In this document: piece after piece, positions 11,560 through 23,500 of the stretch
Position numbering within the stretch: the stretch's first letter is position 1
Layout of the letters: every line of letters begins with the position of its first letter
Origin: Owenia fusiformis
Lineage: Eukaryota > Annelida > Polychaeta > Sabellida > Oweniidae
DNA length: 64,000 nucleotides
Assembly: GCA_903813345.2 (NCBI GenBank)
Contig: CAIIXF020000004.1
Location: 20,804,477-20,868,476 of the forward strand
Reading direction: 5' to 3'
Position numbers and translations under genes: made by a program
The notes under the pieces: model-generated
Seen by the model: the letters and a program-made list of their open reading frames with translations, nothing else
The model's database searches: none
Told to the model about the DNA's origin: nothing

Positions 11560-14500
11560 ATGGCAAGCAATGGATATAGACGTAAAAAACCATCTAACCT
11601 TAAACCACACAAAGTTGCTAGAAATTCATCAATTTCCTCATATACTAACTGCGAAAATCGAATAACGTTAAACGTAGGGGGAATAAAATATGCGACCACA
11701 CGTAATACCCTGGGTAAAATTCCCGGGAGCCGTCTAACAGAGTTATCACATTATCACACAAGTTATGGGAGCGAGGGCGCGGAATATTTTTTCGATAGAG
11801 ATCCTCTTATATTCGCGTGCATTTTGAATCTGTACAGAACAGCTGAGCTGCATCTTCCACACAATTATTGTGGACCGTCGCTGAAGAATGAACTGGATTA
11901 TTGGAAAGTGGACGAGTCGTTTATTCCGCCATGTTGTTGGAGCATTTATCGGCAGGTATGTTTCAAAAAGTAGGTACTGTGGCCACAAGCATATTATGTT
12001 TTTCTTTTAAATCAAGTGTTTTGTACTTCACTATGGAAAATTGGTTTAGAACATCGGCATATGTCAAAAGTTTGGTAACAACCGATATCGTATCTTCCTT
12101 TTCACAGTAATAACTCAACTAAATGATACACTTTAAAAATCCCAAAACTGGTCTGCTTTCGTTCCGTCGACCTTGCATTGTTCAATTACAGAGTTGATCA
12201 TGCTGTTTCGGACATTTTCAGGCGAAATTGGAACCGAAACAACCCCAATGTGTTTTTGGTTGATTTTTCACAAGAGCGGACTCGACACAGCGACCAACTG
12301 CACAAATTTATTTTTGATTCGAAACGGCACTGATTTATATTAGCAGTATTACATGTAGATATAGAGAAATTTTTACTTAGATTAAATGAAATGCCTGGTC
12401 CAAATTCCATTGGGATCGACTAAAAATGCTCACTCGGGAATTAACCAAGCGTACGTAGCGTTTTTAACGTAATCATAAAATGATAAACATGCGACCTTTA
12501 AGAAACTGTTCATCATATCGAGTGTTAAGATGAGAAAGAGTGGATATAGGATATCTCGCATACAATTCAAATATACAGGAATAGCTGTTCGATCCCCCAT
12601 CCACAACCAATCCTAGACCACATGGGCCTATAATCGATATATCATAATAAAGCTTATTGAATTTTGGACTTATTGGCCGAATATTGACATGATTGCTCAT
12701 CGGTAACATGTATGTGGCTGTCCGATTATTGTGGTAAATGGTAATTATGGACTCATTGGCCGAATATTGATATGATTGCTCATCGGTAACATGTATGTGG
12801 CTGTCCGATTATATGTGGCAAATGGTAATTTATGTTGCAGAGATGATATAACGGTTTTGCATTAATTAGGTAAATTGATGTGGAATTACGAAGTGATTGA
12901 ATGGACCTCCATTTGAACTTCCTGATTGAAACACTATGATTTGAATTATTTTACAGCTTTATTGGTACACATTATTTGTATTCCAAATTTACGTACAATT
13001 CTGAATATTTTGATTTTGATTGACGAACAGTTAATGCAGTTTTTAACTGAGGTCGATGGGAATCAGAATCAAACACGTTGGCTTTTTTATTTTAACTGAC
13101 TGTTCGTCTGTTTTGCACCTGTAGATAAACCATCAATACGAAGTGATGCCGTGAAATCCAAGAATGTATCCAAGGTGTCTTAAGTTAAAACTTTAGTTAT
13201 GCATTCGGGTAAATTGTTAGTGAAATTCAATTGACATGTAAAAAACTAGAACTAGGGGGAGTTTGCTGTTAAGATTCACAAGAATTAAAAACAAAACTGA
13301 TTTTATTTAGTTTCTTTTACCCATTCATCAATGGCGGATATTAGACTTTTATTGATCAAAATTAAATATAAAGCTTAAGTTCTTATGTTCCAAATTATGA
13401 TTTATATATTATATATAATGCAAAAAGCAGTGTGTAACCTCTCTCTCCCCCCCCCCCCATTAAACATTAAGAAACTACATCAGCTCAGAAATCACGAGCC
13501 ATTGAGATTGAGATTCCTGTATCAAGATTTGACGGATTATATAAAGTCAAGTATAAGGTGAATACTACAATTCACCAATATACACCCCTCTCAAAAGTTT
13601 AATAAGTTTTCCTATTGGAAAAGTAAGAAACGCGAACGGTGTCCAATTGGCAACAATCCTATTCAGTTTCCTGGAGGGGGTGTATTATGGAATTATAAGA
13701 AAAACTCACTTTCTTAAACGTTCCAGCTCTAGCTATCTAAATCTACAATACAGTTATGTACAGTAATTAGAAATAATGGTGTACGTCAATGATAACGTTA
13801 TCATTTCCGATAGTGGAACATCGTTTAGACAGAAAAGCATTATAGCAATGTCAAGAACTCAGGATGTCATGTCAAATTCAGAACGCGCTTAAAATCTACT
13901 GAGCCCCCCCCCCCCCCCCAACACCCCCAAAATATGATTTTGTTATAATTCTTGGTGTAAAATCTCGATAAATGTTTATCATTTTCTTCATCAATATCAT
14001 GTTCTACCTTTTCCCAAAAATGCATAAGGCCCCCTCACATATGAACGAATCCACCAAACGCAGCCTGACGCATGTGGTAAATTAGTCATTTCTGGCGAAT
14101 ATTGAGCGAAAATGTTTAAAAATATGTTACATAATAGAAAACATAACGAATAGTTATGTAAGGTAACTATTTGTTGCGAATGTTTTACGAAGTGTGACGA
14201 ATTACTACTTTTCTTCGCCACGATGCGTTGCGTCTCGCAAACAACCTTTGACATCCCCTTCAGCGAGTAATAACGCATACATGCGAAATAAAGCGTAGTT
14301 ATGCGCATTCTTCCGAATCGGAACAAAGCCTTACGAAAAGCAGGAGGCGTCAGCGATTCCCGTCAGCGAGTAACAACGCATACATGCGAACCAAAGCGCA
14401 ATTGTGCGCATGCTTCCGAATCTAAACGAACCTTTGCGAAAAGTGTAAGGGTCAATTTACTTGACAACACCACACTATCATATATAAATCAAGCAGATTT

Positions 14501-17500
14501 TTGGCAATATGTTCTGTTGCCGTGCCAATATACAGGGTGACACAAAAAAATGCCACCCACTTATTCTGGAATAACTTTGTCAATAACGACGGAATCTTCG
14601 TAATTTTTTATCAAAGATTGATGTACGTGAATTGCATCAAATACAATTTTCTGAAATTGAGATTTCTTTCTTAGCCATTATTTGTGTCATTTCTGTATTG
14701 CTTTCACATATTTTATCATTTAAATGTCATATCTACCCATTTTCCTTCATAATTTGTGCTATATTTGGGGAACTAACTCACTTTTTAAGTAAATTAAAAA
14801 AAAAGAAAGATTTCTAAATTACATTTTCGAACGACTTTGTGTCAGAGCATGCCTCCGCGGAAAATGTGATATCTCTTTATTCTTAGCTTAGTTATTGATG
14901 CAATGCAAGCATACCAATCTTTCTTCCATTGAACACTCTATCTACACATAAAAGAAAGTCATTCTGAAATAAGTGGGTGGCATTTTTTGGTGTCACCCTG
15001 TATTTAATATGGCTCTTCTGACATTTCTAACATAGTCTACCTTAATTAAGAGGTCGTAGTCAACATAGATTTGAAATTCATACAGTGATCATCCATTGGA
15101 AATGTTATTAACACGTACCATGCCAAGCAATCATTGTAATTACTTCAGTTTGAATGAAATATCCCTATGTTTTATGGTTTTGGGTCGTAATATTTGATAT
15201 TAGAATGGAAGGGGAGGGGTGTTGGACACTGTTTCTTTTGACGCTTGAATTTCATTTGGGATAGTTGGGGTTTGTTTTTAATGACAATATTCGCTTAAAG
15301 ATTTTCTTTCTCTTGTGTTTTCTGATCATGTTTGGTATTTTCCCTTTGATATTATATCAATACATTTCTTATTATTAGACTCGTAAAACAAAAATACATT
15401 TAAACTAGTTTTTACAATTTATGTCAGGCAAATTACACTTAATTTCAAGTTGACACAGTGCTTTAGATTATTTCTCAAAGTCCAACCTTTAATTTGGCAC
15501 GATCCTGTCTTGCCATATTACACTTCCTGCTGGAGAGTTGACCCAGTGCTTCAGAGTATTTCTCACAATCTTCCCCTTTTTGTTTGCTGTGTTGTGGCCT
15601 CTGATATTGACAGGCTTGACATCTTCCAAGTTGCGATCTCTCCTCCATTCCCCAGGAACCATGTCGCCTCTTCTGTCCTCTTGGTCAATCAGTGCATTTT
15701 GCATTGTAGGGTATCTCATTCTCATCAAGTTGTGGAGAATGCAGCATGTCTTGACTATCAGCCTCGCTGTGGATGGCTTATGGTTCATCGTTGAGAGGCG
15801 TACCTGAAATGTTATTATACGTTAAATTGAATTAATTTGAAAATACGGATTAATAGTTAAACTGTCATAGGTCGAATGTGGAACTCAGTTGGTTCCAATT
15901 TATGAGCATCTTTCAAATTATTTATCAAACAAAACATACTATTTTCATGTCTCAATTAGCGGAAGTTCGAATGAAGTCTCATTTACTCGAAGTCGAATAA
16001 ACGTATCTAGATAGTCCCAGGAACTTGGAGTTTAACTGTTTGTTTCGCCGACAAATATTATAAATTACAATGTACCTGGAATCGGTTGGCCAAAATTCCA
16101 AAGGCGTTTTCTGAAACCCTCCTAGCCCTCGATAACCGGTAGTTTAGAATTCTTTCCTGTCTAGTGAGGGTTCTATGTCCATAGGGCTTCTGCATGTGAT
16201 CACTGAGGCTGAATGCGTCATCCCCTACCAAGAAAAAGGCATATCAACGGTGTCGTTTGGAAATGGCTGTTGGTGTGGAAATGCGATCGAACCAGCCTGC
16301 ACCATCTCCAAGAATTCCGATGCATTATAGATCCTGGCATCTCCACTTGAACCATATCCTGAAATTATACAAGAGTAAGAGGATAAAATATTGTCAGTAT
16401 ACATTGCAAATATAGCTATAATTGTATTAAATCTATATAATTACAAAACTAATGCAGTAACGTATGAAGAGTTTACTCACCACCCAGATCACACCACACG
16501 AACTTGTAGTCGGAGTCGACAATTCCCAGTAAGATGATGCTGTAGAAACCCTTATAATTATAATATAAGGAACCAGAGCTATTAGGCTTTCTGATGGCTA
16601 TGTGTTTGCCATCAATTGCAGCAACGCAATTTGGAAAGTTCCACTTCTCGAGGAAACCATCAGCCAATTGTTTCCATTCTTCAGGTGTGGAGGGGGCTGT
16701 CATGACCTCATCAACATATTCGTCACATATAGCTTGACAGACTTCTCTTACCACGAGAGGGTATTCTCAGCAACCCGCCAGGAGTACTGCATGTCAGAGT
16801 ACTTGGCACCAGAAACCAGGTGGCGAATAGTGGCAGCTAGTTTGAGGCCTGGACCTAAAGGCTCTCTGTACCAGCTATGTTGTTTCCATAGCCGAGGACG
16901 GACCCTCTCAAAGATTTCGTCATACATTTCTGTTGGCATACAGAGGAACTTTTTGAATGTTCTGGGGTCCACTCTTCTCAGCTCCACCATGAGCTGATCA
17001 TATATGCCGAATTGGCGCCGTCTCTCTGGATTCAACCATTGTCTCCTCCAGATGCCACGTCCTCTGGCTCCCCTTCTCCGCCTAAAACGGCCTCTGATGA
17101 ACTCATGAATGTTAAGTTGCTGCGTTAAAACTTCTTGCTGGGTCATAGCAGCCACATACTGCAGCCTCAGTCGATCTGTGTCTTCCATGACAAAAGAATT
17201 ATATGATTTAATTTGGTATTCTCTCAATTATTCAGCTTAACGTAGATCCAATTCGTAAGTATTCGTTCCACTGCGTACAAGGTTGCAAACTGCCGCAATG
17301 GTTCGTAATGGTTCGTAATGGGATCGTCGTCAGTCGCTTGATATGCAAATTATGGGGATACGACCTTATCCCCAGCGACCTGTAACGTCACTTGACGAAG
17401 CCAATGCGAAGGTGAACCGATCGTTAACGCATTGAAACGAATTTCAACGAATGACACACGAAACTTTTATTCGCTGCAATTTTTTGAACATGTTCAAAAT

Positions 17501-20500
17501 TTTCCGACGAAAAAGACTAATTTCAACCGAGGTAAACTCTGACAAACGCATCTATACGAACACTGCGACGTACTGTCACGAACTCGTACTAATGAGAACG
17601 AATTTGACTAATTTCCTATTCGCCACTATACGCAAGTTGACGTAAAGGGGTTTTCGTTCATATGTGAGGGGGGCTTTATACAGTTAGCCCGCGATTTTGA
17701 ACGGGTAAGAGCGTGTGTCAACCGCGCTGGCTTGTTGCTAGTCTAATGCACGATTAAAAGAATCGTGTGAGTGTTAGTGCGCTCGGTTGAGTTTTTGCGA
17801 CCATGTAATTTGCGCTACGAGGCTTTCTGTTCTTTTTCTTGATACCTGGGAGGAGTCTACCTATTACACAATGCACCACTGCCGATGGCGATTCAAATAC
17901 GCAATATTAGTTTAATTCTCCTTTTCATGATTTACTCAAAAGTTGCATACTTCTATTTTTAATTAACCTGATTTAAGGTGCCATGGAAGTTAACAGGAAA
18001 TGACAAAACAGGAAGTGACAAAGCCAAGCTGGATTTTGAAAAATTTTTGAAGCAAGATATCAGAGTTCTGTTTGGACCTCTAGTCAGTTTTACTAGTTCC
18101 ACATATCATTTACATGACTGGGAACACAATGGAAATGGTCAGAATGACCATAAAAATGATGAAATAACCTTTTCAGCCCTCTGAAAATGTGACTGAAAAA
18201 TAGCTAAAAGTAGGTGCTCAGGAAAGGTCACTGAACAGAATCTTTCGATTTTTTCAGAAAACGTGTCCAATATATTGCTCTAAATGATACAATCTTTGAA
18301 ATTTTAAAAAATTGTCTGAAGCAATAATGGCTGTAGTAAAAAGGTAAATCGATCGATTTTCAATTCAGTTTTTTTCATTTTTTTATTTTTCTAAGAATGA
18401 TATAAATTTTTTTTAAATTGTATCATTTTAAGCAATATATTGGGCAGATTTTCTGAAAAAGTCGAAAGATTCTGTTCAGTGACCTTTCCTGAGCACCTAC
18501 TCTTAGCTGTTTTTCAGGCACATTTTCAGAGGGCTGGAAAGGTTATTTCATCATGTTTATGGTCATTCTGACCATTTCCGTTGTGTTCCCGGTCATGTAA
18601 ATGATATGTGGAACTAGTTAAACTGACTGGAGGTCCAAACAGAACTCTGTTATCTTGGTTCAAAAAATTTTCAAAATCCAGCATGGCTTTGTCACTTCCT
18701 GTTTTGTCATTTCCTGTTAACTTCCATAGCACCTTAACTTCTGGTCCGATATTTGATATTCTTAGAGCATTCAAAGATATTTTCACTATTAAACAATAAT
18801 GATATACAGATTGCATGTTGAATTCTCATACATTTACGGCATATGGGATGTAATGTCTAGGCCTCTGCTACAACGAAACGTTGTTTTGACTTGCGAAAAG
18901 ATTGAATCAAAGATATGTTATGGATGTATTTTTAGTTTGACGAAGATCAGAAGACTTATGAGAAGATCGCTGCAGAATTTAACTGGAAGCCCGACGAAAG
19001 TTACATAGATACAAGACGGTCGCTAGGCAACACTAAAGATGACATTCGACACTATAGGGCAAAATTATGGCAGCTTTTGGAAGAACCAAATTCGTCGAAA
19101 GGAGCGAAGGTTAGTTATTTCGAGAAACGATTGAAGAAATACACCAACTTTATTTATAAGGGTGGCAATAGCTTCCCCGCTAAACTAGGCGTTAAGCATG
19201 TCCAGTACAATATGTTTGAATTTATAACAGCAGGCACGAAACCACCTTTTCATGGGGGATTCAGTTTTCGAAAACGTCCATCGGGGCTCAAATATGACAA
19301 TTTTAACCCCAAATCAAACCCTAGATTGAAAAGTGCTTAAAATGATGAAAAACTGCCTGATTTTGAAAGAATTTTGGGTTTGCCAGGGGTTGGTCGAATT
19401 CCTTAAAACCCTCAGACAAGAGTGAGAATCTTTGCTTCTTTTCTGCGGAACATGTAGCGAATGTCTTTCTCCAAAAAACAATATTTTATTATTTTTCATT
19501 ATTTGTTTGTCGTCCGTGTTTGGCACTACTCTTGATAATGGACTACATTAATATTGACCCAAACTTCTTAAAATAATATCATATTTCAATTATTTTAGTT
19601 ACAATTCTACGAATATTACAAATGCTAATACCTGGTCAAAGAATTGACAGTTCTGAACAATACCAATCAAAACTGACTAATAGTGATTTGTTGAGGGTGG
19701 TATGATATAAATTCAAGGAGATATGAGTCGATCCTGGATCCATACATAATTTCTAAACTTCCTCAGACACGCCCGGTGATCGTGAATATGGGACGGAGGG
19801 GGGAGCAGGCAATTTCTGCTAGGAAATTCAACAAATCTGGAAGATTTATTTTTTCAAGAAAAAGTTTACTATTGAATTGCTAAATGGATAGGCGCATGGT
19901 ATGGTAGAATATGTTAGGTTTTCTGGGATTTTTTCTGAAACGATACACATCTAAGGTATGAGATCTTTTAAAAAAGGCGCAAGGCCATCAACAGGCACAA
20001 ATCAACGTTTTTGCTATAAACCAAGCAACAATGGTCTGGACGACCTGTAATAAATACTTGTAAGTGATGTTATCATAACTAAATTAATGTCACTGCTGAA
20101 TTTATAAAATAAGTTTCCATATGTGAAATAAAAAATAATCGAAAATAATGAATTTGGGACGGAGGGGGGAGGGGACGGATTCATGCTGATAAAGATATTA
20201 AAAGATGACAGCTCAACGGGGTGGTCACGACACTGAATTTTAGCGTTTTTACCCCCCTAGGGAATTATTTTAGGGGGTACTATAATATTAGTTCATAACT
20301 CAAAGGATATATAAACTATTGTTCTGAGTTCTACAGCATACATTGTTAGTACAAAGATGAATACTACCCTAAAGTTATAGGTTGATATCTTTGTTGGTTT
20401 CGGAAAACTACAATTAATTAGAAAAAAATATGCAATTTTTGTCATTTTTTTCTTGCTTATTTTATATTTGTAGCTTCAAGCAAATTATGATAACTTAAGC

Positions 20501-23500
20501 AGCTCAAAGTAGTATTCTAACAACATTCCCAAGCTATGTGTGATATTGTAATACATCTATTATAGTGATGAAGTACTATTTTGTAATTTTAATATGACTT
20601 TATAGTGCCCTACCCCTGGTAAATAGAAGAAAGTTGGTGTGGTTTTCTTCTGGTTTTAACATTTTATTGTCTTCTTAGTTGAAGATACAATCAATTCTGT
20701 CAGTTAACCATGAGAAACTTTACAATGGTTAACTATTTCCATGAATAGAGGGTTGGGACCTCAAAAATACCAGAACTGTTAAGTAGTGGCATCCTTGGGC
20801 AACCCTCTTCAGAGCATTTTCCTTATATCATCCGATAAAATCTGCAGGGGACACTATAAGAAACCTATATATCTAAGATACTAGTAATGAAGATACTGAA
20901 TTCAAATTTTCAGGATTTGGTCCTGGTATGATAGGTAATCTGTATGACAAAAATGACAAAAAGAAAAAACTCTGTTGCCATAGTAACAAGAATACGATAC
21001 TATTTGTTTCCTAAGAAATGTGTTTTAAGAGGTTTTGTCATTCTCTTCATATTTTTAATTCTAAATATGTCTACAATGTTGGATGATTAAAATTATGGTA
21101 AAGTAATCTTTTCTATTGTTCTATTGTTCTCTAAAACAGAAGTTGCTACGCTCTATTTGTCAGGAAATTAAAATGGAAACTGAAAAATGAGTTTCTTCCT
21201 ACTGAATAGCAATTTGGTAGACCAAGGCTGACACGCACAGGAGAAAACGTCTATCAGTTCTATGTCATTTTGTTGTTATTTTTTTATTTATCGTGCTCTA
21301 GGACTTATAACACCTAATGCCGAATCTTTTCCAACTGCAAAGGAAGGCAAGATTTTAATAATGAACATTCATATATCTCAAATATCTCAACAAAGATTTG
21401 GACAATGATGATGAAACTCTAAGGGAAAATTAGACGAAACATTAATGTGAGTGGTCCAAAAATAACACTTACATGTTTTGAAAAAGTTATGCTCTCGGGT
21501 GAATCAGTGCTCATTTAAGGATAGTCTGAATCAGGTGAATTTTTTAACCTAATTGTACCCCTCCCCCAAACCCCCAAATTTTGACAATTGTCGAAAAGCG
21601 GCAAACAACAATTAAACATACATCATTAAAGTTCAATATGGCTATTTCGCTTCTCTGTCATAAAGATATGGTAAGATCTCAGGTCAATCAATAAATTTCA
21701 CAAGTGACACTCTATCTTATGAAGAAAATATTATCGTATTTGAAGACATGTCAAAAATTTGGTTGAAATAATTTTGTCACTCCTGATTTGACCTGGAAAG
21801 GTTCAGGTAAGTTATCACAAACAATTTCAGACAGTTATATCTTTGATTATGACTATTTTCTGACCATGAAGACAGGTATACAGGGATAACAAAGTCAATC
21901 GGACTCGGAGATATTTCACTAGCAATCAACCCATCAATATATTTTTTCAAAGTTGTTGACCTCATTTTCACCAAAAATGCAATCATTTTAACAATGTTTA
22001 ATGCATTACTATTCTTTATTTTAATGTATCAAATAGCTCTTGAAAAGAAAACTGAATTCCCCTAAGATTAGTGTTCCCCATGTTATTTCCCCTTTGAAAA
22101 AATTCATGCTATCCATTGGTTTCAGTTCATTTTGGTCATCCAAATTCAGTGTCTTTAAAGTCCCTGGAGCAATCCACTTTTCCTCTTAGGAAATAGAACA
22201 TGTCTCAAAGCATATTCTAATTATGCATTCAACAATATAATTACAGGTTGCATCTTTGGTAAAAATTAGGTCAACATTTTTAGTAAAAAGTATGTTGATT
22301 GGGCCATTCCCTTTAATATCACTTAGGTCTGATTAATCATTATATTTACTTTTCTTGAAGATAATGAATAGATCTAAAAGATATACCCATGTTCATGGTC
22401 AGAAAATATTCATAATTCAAGTTAGAATTGTCTGAAGTTGTTTGCGATAACCTACATGCTCCTTTATAACATTATTATGTAAATACCTGTGTAAGTGGAA
22501 CACTCTCAGTTCTGCGTTCCACTTAGAAGATGTTCCACTTACAGAGGTTTTGGGTTCACAGGGAACATACAAAATCAAATATAGGATTTATATGTATCAT
22601 TGGAAATATGATTCTCCCTTCATTACAGGGCAGGAATATACCATTAATAATCCATTTATTTAACTCAAAAAGGTATCTGACATTCTTAATCCTCCTCATT
22701 CTGCCAAAAATGTTTTCTGATATTCTTAATCCTCCTAATTGTGCCAGTCTCAGATACAAGGATTAGGCAATTAAGTTTTAAAGACTTGTTCCTACTGTTA
22801 ATAATTCAATTGTTTTTAAATGACATTTTTAATCTTACTTATTAAGTTTGAAACAAACAGCAAGGGATATTAATTAGTGGTAGCATCACATGTCCAGTTC
22901 TACAGGAGGTTAATCCAATTTTCTGAATGAAAATCTTATGAAATCTTAATTTGCTGATAATCAAATTAATTATTGGTTGCATCACATGTTGACCTCTACA
23001 GGAGGTTAATCCATTAAAATCCCAATTTGCCAATTATCACAGTATTACCTGTTTTCATACCCAGATATCATTGAAGGAGATTAATTCTGCTTACATATAT
23101 CAATATTGAAATCTATGGAAATTGACTATTCCACTTAGCAGGTTAATTTTTCAATATGGGGTGTTCACTGTTCAAGTTTGGAGGTGTTCCACTTACAGAG
23201 ATTCAATTAACATTAAGTCAATGGGTTTTTAAAACAGGACTTTGAAAAGGCGTTCCACTTGGGAGGTGTTCCACTTACAGAGGTGTTCCACTTAGCAGGT
23301 TCTACTGTACATTACTTGTGCATGATGACCACCATAGTCTAGTTGCTCAAATGAGATCAATTGATGATTATAATGTTTAGACTTTATGTCAATGTCCAGA
23401 CTGTATGCCAACCTCTCTAGTATGTGATTTCACTAGATTTCATTATGATACATGTACTTAATTGAAAACTTACATATAAAATATCTTAAGTCCTATATTC

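Larger units (their letters stand above)
14028..17674 (-). mobile_element. PIF/Harbinger DNA transposon (decayed)
   Basis: The outer inverted ends read CCCCCTCACATATGAACGAA at the left and its complement at 17653-17674, about 22 bp. Between them lie CG-rich subterminal repeats (GCGAA, CGCATACATGCGAA), a broken three-exon HARBI1-like transposase on the minus strand, and a nested mariner-type MITE at 14533-15000. No Myb/SANT partner gene was recognised. The 3-bp target duplication expected of Harbinger elements could not be fixed because the two ends differ slightly. The whole element sits inside Kv intron 1. Confidence 0.8.

Noticed and set aside
17978-18816. Matching short frames on both strands around the TTAA palindrome
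   Set aside because: They are the two inverted arms of one non-coding element, broken by stops.
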